A DNA stretch of 10,807 bases from an uncultured Pelosinus sp. (GCA_900550105.1 URQW01000087.1:1-10807); one strand, 5' to 3'; shown: positions 1-6,886, counted from the stretch's first letter. Notes: generated from the sequence alone by a model not told the origin. Made by a program: numbers and translations.

Positions 1-1191
1 GGACTATTAACGATATTTGTACTCGTCATTTTTTCTTTGGGCCGAAGCCCTATTTTCCGGGTAGACCGCGCCGGAGCAGCCTTAATCGCGGCAGCTCTCA
101 TGGTAGACTTTGGCGCCCTCACCTTTGAACAGGCCATCCAATCCATTGATTTTAGAACTATCGTCATTTTATTTTTTATGATGATCGTTTTAGCGAATCT
201 GAAAGTGGCTGGATTTTTCGAACTCATCGGCAATTATGTTTTAAAAAATGTTACAACAAAGAAGCAACTACTCTTTGCTGTCATCTTTATCAACGGCATA
301 TTATCGGCGCTTTGCATTAATGATATTATTTGCCTGCTATTTACCCCAATCGTACTCATGATCTGCCAAAAGACAGATTGCGATCCTTTACCGCAGCTGC
401 TGGGCCTGGCCATAGCCTCTAATATCGGCAGTGCGGCAACCTTTTTAGGTAATCCTCAAAACATCCTCATTTCCAGCTTATCTGGAATCAGCTTTATGTC
501 TTACTTTCTTACAGCCTTTCCGATCGCCTTGGTCGGTTTATTCGTAAGTTATTTCATCATCGCCTATTCCTTTCGGCAGCAGCTTCAAGGAAAACTCGAA
601 ACGAAAAATGACAGTCAAGAATACTATCATAAGTATCTCATCATAAAAAGTTTGATCGTACTAGCCCTTGTCTTAATCGGTTATATTGCCGGAAAAGATT
701 TAGCTGTCACCTCAAGCCTAGGCGCAGCTTTGCTGCTGATGACGCGTCGCGTAAATCCTAATAAAATTTATGCTAGCATTGACTTTAACCTGCTGGTCAT
801 CTTCTCCGGCTTATTCGTTATGGTCGGCGCTTTAGAACACAGCGGCTTAATGACCGTATTAGTTGAGTCTACCACAAGCTTTATTGACTTTGGCAACAAG
901 GGGATATTTGCCATAATCACGATCATTTTATCTAATATTGTAAGTAACGTACCTGCCGTACTGCTCTTAAAATTCTTCTTACCACCTGACAATACAGTGT
1001 TATGGTGGAAGATGCTCGCTATCTTCTCCACATTCGCCGGGAATTTAACGATTACTGGCTCAATTGCTAACTTGATTGTCGTGGAAATCGCCAAACGACA
1101 AAACATTCATATTAGCTTTTGGGACTACCTTAAAGTAGGACTTCCCATTACAATCATTACATCGCTGATCGGGTTGATTGTATTGTGGTAG
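1..1191 (+). CDS. SLC13 / ArsB-NhaD superfamily anion permease, 5' end cut by window
   Basis: Integral membrane secondary transporter, probably for an inorganic or organic anion; the substrate cannot be told from sequence. The reading frame is open from base 1. A TTG at 37 could be read as a start, but it has no ribosome site and family-like sequence (GLLTIFVLVIFSLG) precedes it, so the true start lies a little upstream of the window. About 396 codons are visible, close to the usual family length. Roughly ten hydrophobic segments are seen. Family signatures are the first re-entrant/helix motif CINDIICLLFTPIVL, then ASNIGSAATFLGNPQNILI, and in the second half NIVSNVPAVLLL and AGNLTITGSIANLIVVE. 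These paired Asn/Gly/Ser-rich motifs are the two inverted-repeat substrate loops of the fold. The gene faces into a decayed DUF362 copy and no convincing terminator follows it. An ArsB-like arsenite role is possible, but no ars genes are nearby. Confidence 0.88.
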   Translation, partial: GLLTIFVLVIFSLGRSPIFRVDRAGAALIAAALMVDFGALTFEQAIQSIDFRTIVILFFMMIVLANLKVAGFFELIGNYVLKNVTTKKQLLFAVIFINGILSALCINDIICLLFTPIVLMICQKTDCDPLPQLLGLAIASNIGSAATFLGNPQNILISSLSGISFMSYFLTAFPIALVGLFVSYFIIAYSFRQQLQGKLETKNDSQEYYHKYLIIKSLIVLALVLIGYIAGKDLAVTSSLGAALLLMTRRVNPNKIYASIDFNLLVIFSGLFVMVGALEHSGLMTVLVESTTSFIDFGNKGIFAIITIILSNIVSNVPAVLLLKFFLPPDNTVLWWKMLAIFSTFAGNLTITGSIANLIVVEIAKRQNIHISFWDYLKVGLPITIITSLIGLIVLW

Positions 1192-1226
1192 TGCCGTAGA
1201 AAATACTTAGTACGGTAAATGTCTAA

Positions 1227-1512
1227 ATGATATATTTCCCCCTTGGAAGAGCACATATCATCGCATCACCTGAACATCTATATCAAAATGCAATTGTACT
1301 AAGTATACAAAATAGCACTGCATTGACTACTTACGGATGGGTAGTTACTGAAGTACCTTTGTCCACCCCTTCAACCATATTTATCTTTAATAATACGCTG
1401 TCGCCAGGGCTTATAAATCTATCTAAAACGCCCAATAAGGTTTACGCTTCTTGAATGCTCTTTTCTACGCCAGCTTAATTATAATCATATCTATGGCTGC
1501 TACTTTATTCAT
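1227..1512 (-). pseudogene. Decayed N-terminal part of a DUF362-type protein (copy 1)
   Basis: Reading the minus strand from an ATG at 1512, with GAGGTG at 1518-1523, gives MNKVAAID. After a frame change it continues as VEKSIQEA, stop, then DRFISPGDSVLLKINMVEG and VDKGTSVTTHP, stop, VVNAV. This is the usual N-terminus of DUF362 proteins (Val-Ala-rich strand, Glu-rich helix, PGD.VLLK.NMV, TTHP.VV.A). At least three in-frame stops and one frameshift are present. Compared with the second copy (4625-4791), a 10-base deletion lies just after the GTAGCAGCC stretch. The homology fades near 1227 and the C-terminal two-thirds of the gene is missing. The short open frame on the opposite strand here is only its antisense shadow. 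The identification is by eye; the stops are direct observations. Confidence 0.72.
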
Positions 1513-1733
1513 CAAGCCACCTCTAATCGGATTAAGTATTCTTTGCTAATCGTAGTTGAAGTTCGATATTAATTTTAGGATTTTTTAGTTCTTTTTCTTT
1601 AGTAGTTAGTAACTGCTTATATTACCAAATTAGCTTCATCTTCAATTGTCATGAGCTTTTTATAATTATAAGTGTTTGCTTGGACACTTACGAACAGTTG
1701 AAGCATATTATAAAGTTCAAATTCATCAAAACT
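1513..1733. other. Gene-poor stretch with a possible decayed minus-strand frame
   Basis: No intact gene is supported here. On the minus strand a 45-codon frame from an ATG at 1754 to a stop at 1617 reads FDEFELYNMLQLFVSVQ and YKKLMTIEDEANLV. After a frame change and stops it continues as TKEKELKNPKINIELQLRL toward 1548. The composition is protein-like, but there is no ribosome site, the frame starts inside a terminator hairpin, and it is broken. It may be the relic of a small helical protein. No family is recognised. Confidence 0.3.
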
Positions 1734-1793
1734 ACTGAAGAAGTTAAATACCATTTTAATCTGGTGAGTATTTAACTTCTTCGGTGTTTTTTT
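1732..1793 (+). terminator. Strong rho-independent terminator, + strand, orphan
   Basis: A 17-bp stem (1735-1751 with 1768-1784, one G-T wobble) closes a 16-base loop and is followed by seven T residues at 1787-1793. It has the form of an intrinsic terminator for rightward transcripts. No rightward gene lies between the permease stop (1191) and this hairpin. It may be the displaced end of the permease transcript, the end of an unseen small RNA, or an insulator/attenuator ahead of the 374-aa gene at 1920. Confidence 0.85.
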
Positions 1794-1919
1794 GTTGGCA
1801 GGAAAAAAATATATATCGTCGTATTTTCTTGAGTAAGAAAATTGCTCGAAAAAACAAAATCGCTAATAGTTATTTTCTATCTTACATATCACTAAATTTT
1901 AATATATTAAGGAGCTATT

Positions 1920-3044
1920 ATGGTAAATAACAGTAAATTTCAAATTACAGTTGGTGTTAGTCCACTTGACGGAACATTATCAATAAGAAACGAACTTGAT
2001 CTTTTAAAAACGGCTTTAATTTATGCAGATAAGGTTAATCTATGTAGTATTAAAACAGCATTTTTTATGCCTGTTCTAAAATTAAATGAGATCCAACAAA
2101 TTGAATTTTTGGAAGAATTCATCGAAGGAACTTCAGAAAATACATTAGTTTTGAAAGAATGCAAAAAATTTTACCAATACTTGTCTAAAAAACGTGGTCA
2201 TTTAACAAAAGAAGAAACAATGTTAAAGTTTCATTTTCAAAAAGTATTAAATGTGATTAGTAAAAGTATACTCAAAACTGCTGAGAATGAAGGATATAGT
2301 CAACTTATTCCGCTTCTAAAAAAGTCGTTACTTGAAATTAATTTTTACAGCTCTGCCCCAGCAAAGTTAGAATTAGAAAAAGCACTTTATGAATATGTAG
2401 ACTATATTAGTAACGAGCTAAAAAACAACGCGTATCTACTGGTAGATACTGAAACAGGTTCGGCTTTAAGTTCGATCATGCAAAAAGGAGTCTTTAGTGC
2501 ACCTGAGACAGCCATTGCTAAAGCACGCCATATCAATTTGTTTTCAAATTTAATGCAACGTTTACCTTGTTTTGAATATGCCACACTTGATGAGGCAATT
2601 GATATAAAAAAGGAGCTTTCAAAACAGTTAATTAGATTTAGAGCCACTATGATTAAAATTTCAAGTGCAATAAAAAGCCAACCCTGGGATAAAGAATTTG
2701 AATATGATTGTGAGAAAACATATTATAGTGAAATACAACCAATTGTTTTAGATATTGAAGACGCCTGTAATTCTAATACATATTTAAAAAAACTTTTTGG
2801 AAAAACTATAGATTCAGCTCCTTATACTACTGGAGCAACTGTATTAAGTGCCTCTCTAGGGGCTTTTATTTCACCAATGAGTAATTTAGTTGATATTTGC
2901 ACAACCGTAGCGGGTAGTACTAGTATTATTGCATTAAAAGCTGCCAAAGAGTGGTATCAAGAAAAAAATAAAAATGAATCTAATCAATTGTTCTTTTATT
3001 ATAAGGCAGGTAAAATCATCCAAAATAAGTATCGTAAAAATTAA
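1920..3044 (+). CDS. Uncharacterised 374-aa protein with hydrophobic Gly/Ala-rich C-terminal segment
   Basis: I cannot assign a function. The ATG at 1920 is well supported: AAGGAG ends at 1914, five bases upstream. Residues 10-50 carry a compact start (VGVSPLDGTLSI, then LLKTALIYADKVNLCS). Residues 60-175 are mostly charged helices. A recognisable block at 176-241 contains TGSALSSIMQKGVF, RLPCFEYATLDEAIDI, KKEL and IRFR. Residues 303-340 form a hydrophobic Gly/Ser/Ala-rich stretch (TTGATVLSASLGAF, TVAGSTSIIALKAA) that could be membrane-active or a glycine-zipper hairpin, followed by a basic tail. There is no signal peptide, nuclease or ATPase motif. From memory, proteins of similar layout occur as unnamed ORFs in diverse bacteria including actinobacteria; this is unchecked. 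The gene is visibly more A+T-rich than the permease and sporulation genes and sits between a terminator and an IS256 element. Acquisition by transfer is likely, and a defence-type role is only an inference. Confidence 0.85.
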   Translation: MVNNSKFQITVGVSPLDGTLSIRNELDLLKTALIYADKVNLCSIKTAFFMPVLKLNEIQQIEFLEEFIEGTSENTLVLKECKKFYQYLSKKRGHLTKEETMLKFHFQKVLNVISKSILKTAENEGYSQLIPLLKKSLLEINFYSSAPAKLELEKALYEYVDYISNELKNNAYLLVDTETGSALSSIMQKGVFSAPETAIAKARHINLFSNLMQRLPCFEYATLDEAIDIKKELSKQLIRFRATMIKISSAIKSQPWDKEFEYDCEKTYYSEIQPIVLDIEDACNSNTYLKKLFGKTIDSAPYTTGATVLSASLGAFISPMSNLVDICTTVAGSTSIIALKAAKEWYQEKNKNESNQLFFYYKAGKIIQNKYRKN

Positions 3045-3210
3045 CAGCGAATTTATTTAGATGGTGTGTGAAAGATTTTCAATATCTTTGATCTTCTATA
3101 AGAAAATTCTAAATAATAAGGTCTTAAAACTAATATATATTTAGAAAAACGAGACCGTCCCAAATTTTGTGTAAACGTCAATTGGTATAAAAAGAGCATA
3201 TATTTTTATA

Positions 3211-3240
3211 GGGCAAAACAGTCATCTAGTCTGGTTGCCC
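3211..3240. repeat. Hairpin near the left end of the IS256 element
   Basis: GGGCAA (3211-3216) pairs with TTGCCC (3235-3240), extended by CAG/CTG after a small internal loop. It lies between the transposase stop and the left inverted repeat. Neither strand has a proper T-run after it, so it is a structured element rather than a textbook terminator. It could shield the transposase from read-through. Confidence 0.5.
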
Positions 3241-3278
3241 CTTGTTTGCATTATACGAAAAAGTTCCTCACTGTCAAG

Positions 3279-4514
3279 TTATTCAAGTCTATCAGCAAAA
3301 AATATTTCTAGTTTAGAATGAATTTGCCCCCAGTCTCTGCGGCGGTCTGTCCATTTTTTCGTAATATCTATCATTGCTAAATACAGCATTTTTAGCAAGC
3401 TGTCATCCGTGGGGAAAACTGATTTAGACTTCGTAACCTTACGCAACTGACGATTAAAGTTTTCTATTGCATTTGTGGTATAAATTAGCGTCCTTACTTC
3501 TTGTGGATATTTAAAATAAGTAGATAAATGAACCCAATTCGCTCGCCAGGACAGCGCAATTTTAGGGGATTTACCACTCCATTTTTCATCAAATGCATCA
3601 AGTTGATATAGTGCAGTTTGTTCATCAATAGCAGCATAAACCAGCTTTAGATCACCCATTAACAATTTAATATCTTTATACGAAACATATTTCGCTGAGT
3701 TACGAATCTGATGAATGATGCACTGCTGAATTTCGGCTTTTGGAAAAATAGCTTCGATCGCATTAGAAAAACCCATAAGACCATCAACGCAAGTAATTAA
3801 AATATCTTCAATTCCACGATTCTTTAGACCATTTAAAAGTCCGAGCCAGAATTTAGCGCTTTCATTTTCACCTACCCACATGCCTAGCACATCACGAACG
3901 CCGTCCATTTGAACACCGATAGCAATATAAACAGCCTTTTTAATAATTTGACCTTCGCTGCGCACATGAAAATGGATTGCGTCCATAAATACAACTGCAT
4001 AGATGCTCTCCAGTGGCCGCATTTGCCATTCCTTTACGATCGGGAGGATTTTATCGGTTACCCGACTGATTGTGCTGTCAGATACTTCTATGCCATAAAT
4101 ATCTCTAATATGGCTCTCAATATCGCTTGTGGTCATGCCCTTGGCATACATAGATAAGATTTTCTCTTCGATGTCACCTCCCAGGATCGTTTGATTTTTT
4201 TGATAAGTTTAGGCTCAAACTCACCTTTGCGATCCCTCGGAACAGCGATTTCTATTTCTCCTAAGCTGGTCTTTACCGTCTTTTCGCTATAGCCGTTCCG
4301 ACTATTATCGTTTTCTTTATTCCGATAATCATATTTGCTATAGCCTAATTCCTCATCAAGTTCGCCTTCTAGTCCGCTTTCTAGAACCGTGCTGACCATT
4401 TCTTTGAACGATTCTTGCACTCCAGCGACATCATTAATTCCAGCGTCTTGTAATAGCTCTAGCAATTTTTTTCGTTGCTCTCTGCGTTCTGGCGCAATTT
4501 TTTTTTCGTGCCAT
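3279..4514 (-). pseudogene. IS256-family transposase, frame broken at two poly-A runs
   Basis: Mutator-like DDE transposase of the IS256 family. The natural start is the ATG at 4514 (MARKK), with GGAGG 8 bases upstream, giving about 411 codons, the family length. The frame breaks twice. A run of nine A (T run 4498-4506 on +) has one A too many, so that a -1 correction gives KKIAPERREQRKK. A run of seven A (4195-4201) has one too few, where one extra A restores KKNQTILGGDIEEKI. Apart from these, the protein looks healthy: N-terminal EGELDEELGYSKYDY and PRDRKGEFEP, first Asp in VVFMDAIHFHV, second Asp in TCVDGLMGF, the C-x2-H motif QQCIIHQIRNS, and Glu in YTTNAIENFNRQL. The C-terminus KLEIFFADRLE is complete. 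Both faults lie in homopolymers, so transcriptional slippage or sequencing error could still allow product. Otherwise it is dead. Confidence 0.88.
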
Positions 4515-4602
4515 AATAAAAACCTCCAAGTTGATGTCTCTATTTTACACCAGCTTAGAGGTTTACACAGAATTTGGGATAGTCTCACAGTCTTCAGTAC
4601 AT

Positions 4603-4623
4603 ACCACCCGTTAAACGGGTGGT
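4603..4623. repeat. Perfect 10-bp-arm palindrome, resembles an IS200/IS605-type end hairpin
   Basis: ACCACCCGTT (4603-4612) pairs with AACGGGTGGT (4614-4623) around one central base. An outer TCAG/CTGA pair lies at 4594-4597 and 4625-4628. It starts exactly where homology to the DUF362 gene stops (4625) and lies 16 bases outside the IS256 right end. GC-rich subterminal hairpins of this look are typical of IS200/IS605 ends and of the RNA derived from them. No TnpA or TnpB gene is present, so at most a solo end or PATE-like remnant remains. Confidence 0.5.
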
Positions 4624-4624
4624 T

Positions 4625-4791
4625 CTGATTGATGCCTTAGACCATGTCCGTCTTTAATGATATTCGATCTCCAGGATTTATAAAATTGTCTAATCCATCC
4701 AATAAAGAAAGGAATTCTTGAACGCCCTTTTTTCTACGTCGTCATAATTGTAATCATAACTATCGACTTTAACGGCTGCTACTTTCTGCAT
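4625..4791 (-). pseudogene. Decayed N-terminal fragment of a DUF362-type protein (copy 2)
   Basis: From an ATG at 4791, with GAGGTG at 4798-4803, the minus strand reads MQKVAAVKVDSYDYNYDDVEK. After a +2 insertion it continues in another frame as QEFLSLLDGLDNFINPGDRI and SLKTDMV, a stop where copy 1 has Glu, then GINQ. It aligns codon for codon with copy 1 (1227-1512), including the same ribosome site, and lacks copy 1's 10-base deletion. Homology ends abruptly at the palindrome 4603-4623, so the rest of the gene was removed by mobile-element activity. The two fragments cover the same N-terminal part. They are therefore two paralogous copies, not two halves of one split gene. Confidence 0.72.
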
Positions 4792-4902
4792 ATTTAGCAC
4801 CTCAAATTAAATTATACTTTATTAATTTTGGCTCCAAAACATTATATATTCGTTAACGCTCCATAAACTACAGACTGTTTGACTATATTTCTTAATTAGC
4901 GT

Positions 4903-5442
4903 TTATATGTTTGTTTCATTCCATGTAGATTTATTTAACTTTTTCCATGCCATATGATGCAGTTTATACGGCATCGGGCAAGACATTTCATTGGCCGATG
5001 TCATAGTCCCAATCCCTGAAGAGGTTAGTCTATAAATAAGTCCATATGATTCTAATAATTTTACTCTTCTATCATAATAATTTAAGGTCGCAGTTTCTCT
5101 AAAAATTTGTGTATTCGCATCATAAAATTCGCCTAAAATTAACATATCATCATTCGTAAGAGCTTCTAATTTCTCAATAATTAAGTTCTTTAATTTGCGA
5201 TTGTATCTCCATCTATTCACTAATGAAAATATCTTAGCTATAAGTGCTACGATCAGGTAAGTACCCGCCAATATAAAAATAGGGCCAATAAATTTCCCAT
5301 AATCAGCCTTAATATTCTGTAATGCTAATTGCTCTTGTAATTTGGCTGGCAAAAAGAGTAATGCTACTGATGTTATAAAGATTACTAAAGCTATATAAAG
5401 TATTCCAATTTTTTCAAAGATAGCTCTTATCATTGTATCCAA
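4903..5442 (-). CDS. Superinfection-exclusion B (SieB)-like two-helix membrane protein
   Basis: A 179-aa inner-membrane protein. The start is a TTG at 5442, with GGAGG seven bases upstream; the in-frame ATG nine bases later is too far from that site. The layout is a first membrane helix at residues 12-31 ending in FLP, an amphipathic linker (AKLQEQLALQNIKADYGKFI), a second helix at 51-73, a basic cluster (NRWRYNRKLK), then a cytoplasmic domain. That domain (about 88-150: LEALTNDDMLILGEF, RRVKLLESYGLIYRL) looks like a small winged-helix fold. The LLFLPaklqeqL..QN linker followed by a YGkfIGpiFIL helix matches what I know of SieB-type proteins, which in lambdoid phages abort infection by competing phages. 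The gene is A+T-rich and sits among IS debris, which fits a laterally acquired exclusion/defence gene. A generic two-helix membrane protein is the alternative. Confidence 0.68.
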   Translation of the reverse strand: MDTMIRAIFEKIGILYIALVIFITSVALLFLPAKLQEQLALQNIKADYGKFIGPIFILAGTYLIVALIAKIFSLVNRWRYNRKLKNLIIEKLEALTNDDMLILGEFYDANTQIFRETATLNYYDRRVKLLESYGLIYRLTSSGIGTMTSANEMSCPMPYKLHHMAWKKLNKSTWNETNI

Positions 5443-5462
5443 ATAAATACCTCCTAATCTTT

Positions 5463-5474
5463 AAAAACGTTTTT
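5463..5474. repeat. 12-bp palindrome upstream of the SieB-like gene
   Basis: AAAAACGTTTTT is a perfect palindrome 20 bases upstream of the TTG start and next to its ribosome site. Its place would suit an operator or 5'-UTR element, but such A+T-rich palindromes arise easily by chance. Confidence 0.25.
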
Positions 5475-5508
5475 CCTTAATAAAGCTACAAATGATAATA
5501 CCCTATTA

Positions 5509-5858
5509 TTAGAGCCATGGATTGGCAACACTTTGCTGAATATTTTTCCAGAGGAGTGATTGCCTAAATTCTACTGGCCTTTTATATCCTTAACTTCCAT
5601 GAAGTTGTTTATTATTAAACCAATAAACATACGCCATAAGTTCAGATTCTAAATGTTCAAGATTCCCAAAGCTTCCGGAACGAACAAATTCCGTTTTTAT
5701 GATCTTAAATTGCGTTTCCTCTACAACCTTATCATAAGGACATCCCTTAGCACTAAGAGATCGACGAATCGAGAAGTCTTTCAAAAAAATCATTAATTTG
5801 ATAGTTTCTAAATTCACTTCCCTGACCCGTATTAAAAACCGAGATATTTTTTAGATTC
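5509..5858 (-). pseudogene. Remnant of IS3-family (IS150-like) transposase OrfB, C-terminal end
   Basis: Minus-strand codons give the end of an IS3-type DDE integrase spread over more than one frame. FNTGQGSEF (5820-5850) corresponds to the HSDQGSEF motif with the second catalytic Asp lost. After a frameshift come LKDFSIRRSLSAKGCPYDKV and VEETQFKIIKTEF, which carry the region of the catalytic Glu. Then YVYWFNNKQLHGS, a stop where the family has Leu, and GYKRPVEFRQSLL with VANPW to a final stop at 5509. OrfA, the first two-thirds of OrfB and recognisable inverted repeats are all absent. It is a dead fragment marking past transposition beside the SieB-like gene. Confidence 0.82.
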
Positions 5859-5880
5859 GTTTTCATTTTTGCAAAAACAA

Positions 5881-5944
5881 AATAAAAAAACTCACATTCT
5901 AATAGCTCGCCCTATTCAATAGGCTGAGTTATAAAATATGAGTT
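5881..5944 (-). terminator. Nested-hairpin terminator, minus strand
   Basis: An outer stem pairs 5889-5898 (AACTCACATT) with 5935-5944 (one mismatch), enclosing an inner CCTATT/AATAGG hairpin at 5911-5923. In the minus direction it is followed by TTTTTTTATT. This looks like an intrinsic terminator, yet no intact minus-strand gene lies directly before it, so it may be left over from a lost gene. Confidence 0.6.
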
Positions 5945-6221
5945 ATATTTCTATGGCTATAGCATAAATTTTTGCGAACTAAACCAACTGATTGAGTTGA
6001 TGAAAAGCTGGCTCGTCGATTGCTAAGTATATTTTCTGCTTTTAAACCACGGTTAAAAGTCATAGTCTATCCCTCAATTTCTCAACTATTGGAATTAGAT
6101 ACGTCTGATTAAATGACCCGTTGTTGTTAAACACTAGTACTTTAGTCCATATAAGTATATTCTACATAAACCGCCTAAATCTTGCTAAATTGTAATAAAA
6201 AAAGATAAATAGTTAAGCGTT
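5945..6221. other. Non-coding stretch, probably decayed sequence
   Basis: No gene is supported. The longest frame of note is a minus-strand 44-codon one (ATG 6063, stop 5929) beginning MTFNRGLKAENILSNRRASF. It matches no family I know and runs into the terminator at 5881-5944. An imperfect inverted repeat (CTTTTAAACC / GGTTAAAAG, 6039-6059) surrounds its start. Codons are broken on both strands, which suggests genetic debris between the IS3 remnant and the metabolic operon. Confidence 0.4.
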
Positions 6222-6263
6222 TTTTAAGAAAAAGAAAATACAGCCGCAAAACAAGGCTGTATT
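6222..6263 (-). terminator. Rho-independent terminator of the ABM/isochorismatase operon
   Basis: A 9-bp stem, AATACAGCC (6237-6245) with GGCTGTATT (6255-6263), carries a 9-base loop. On the minus strand it is followed by a T-rich tail TTTTCTTTTTCTT. It lies about 96 bases after the isochorismatase stop. Confidence 0.8.
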
Positions 6264-6359
6264 CCCAATAAAGTTCTATTCCATTATAAAGCATCTGATA
6301 TTTATCGAAAATCAATTCACCTTGAAGATTATATTTCACTAAACACGTTTCGCTCCACC

Positions 6360-6857
6360 CTAGTCTAATGCTTTTTTTAAGAGTTTGAGCGAAATTGTAT
6401 CGTTAATACTTTCGATAAAAGGAATATTGGCCGTATTTACACTGGCAAGAGTCCAACGCAATAGAGCCGGTGTAAAATCTCTGTCCAAAGCGCCACGATA
6501 CGTAGACAGGATGCAATATTCAGCACAAAAACCACTAATGATAACGGTATCAACGCCTAGCTCATGAAGTACCGTCTCCAGTTCAGTTTTATTAAAAGCA
6601 TTACCATAGGTTTTATGAATACGCTGATCAGTCGGCAAAATATTGAGCGATTCTGGTAGTTCAAATCCCGGTGTACCGGGAACTAAACCGTTTGTCTCAT
6701 CAATATGCTGTATAACAATAATGGGTAGCTTCTTTTCTCTAAAAAATACAAGTGCTTCATTAATAAAGTGAACCGCTTTATTTAATGAAGCTTTAGTTTC
6801 TGGACTAATTTCAAAGAATTGGTTTTGAACGTCCACAACTAAAAGAGCTGGTTTCAT
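6360..6857 (-). CDS. Isochorismatase-like cysteine hydrolase
   Basis: Small cytoplasmic hydrolase of the isochorismatase/nicotinamidase superfamily, 165 aa. The start is the ATG at 6857, with GAGGTG at 6864-6869. A longer GTG start would lie inside that ribosome site and is rejected. The catalytic triad is visible: Asp9 in LLVVDVQNQF, Lys82 in RIHKTYGNAF, and the nucleophile Cys115 in GFCAEYCILSTYRGA. The cis-peptide region ahead of the Cys and the GTPGFELPESL substrate loop are also in place. Length is normal for the stand-alone branch that acts on small amides or carbamoyl compounds; the substrate cannot be deduced. It lacks the carrier domain of siderophore EntB enzymes, and no siderophore genes are near. 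It is the second gene of an operon, 29 bases after the ABM gene, and a terminator follows at 6222-6263. Confidence 0.9.
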   Translation of the reverse strand: MKPALLVVDVQNQFFEISPETKASLNKAVHFINEALVFFREKKLPIIVIQHIDETNGLVPGTPGFELPESLNILPTDQRIHKTYGNAFNKTELETVLHELGVDTVIISGFCAEYCILSTYRGALDRDFTPALLRWTLASVNTANIPFIESINDTISLKLLKKALD

Positions 6858-6886
6858 AAAAATCACCTCATCTTAAAATAATTACT

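Larger units (their letters stand above)
3151..4586 (-). mobile_element. IS256-family insertion sequence with 26-bp terminal inverted repeats
   Basis: The element is bounded by inverted repeats at 3151-3176 and 4561-4586, identical at 23 of 26 positions. Both begin GAGAC and share TCCCAAATT and TGTGTAAAC. Total length is 1436 bp, with a single transposase gene on the minus strand. The 8 bases outside the left end (AGAAAAAC) and right end (ACAGTCTT) do not match, so no target duplication is seen, although IS256 elements normally make one of 8-9 bp. This suggests a flank was rearranged or deleted after insertion. Confidence 0.9.

Noticed and set aside
1194..1217. Hairpin GCCGTA / TACGGT after the permease stop
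   Set aside because: The stem is only six base pairs and no T-run follows, so it cannot be called the permease terminator.
1227..1454. A 75-codon plus-strand open frame
   Set aside because: It is antisense to the DUF362 relic read on the minus strand, has no ribosome site and no family resemblance.
1617..1754. 45-codon minus-strand frame as a real gene
   Set aside because: No ribosome site, starts inside a strong terminator hairpin, and its apparent continuation is frameshifted with stops; kept only as a possible relic.
1842..1869. TTGCTC / TAATAG pair as a promoter for the 374-aa gene
   Set aside because: The -10 matches the consensus at only about half its positions and such matches are common in this A+T-rich stretch.
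3045..3150. AAAGAT / ATCTTT hairpin after the 374-aa gene as a terminator
   Set aside because: Short A+T-only stem without a following T-run.
3909..4157. Plus-strand open frame inside the IS256 element
   Set aside because: It is a shadow of the transposase, which carries the clear DDE motifs on the other strand.
5929..6063. 44-codon minus-strand frame starting MTFNRGLKAENIL
   Set aside because: Weak ribosome site, no known family, and it ends inside a terminator hairpin; not enough to call a gene.
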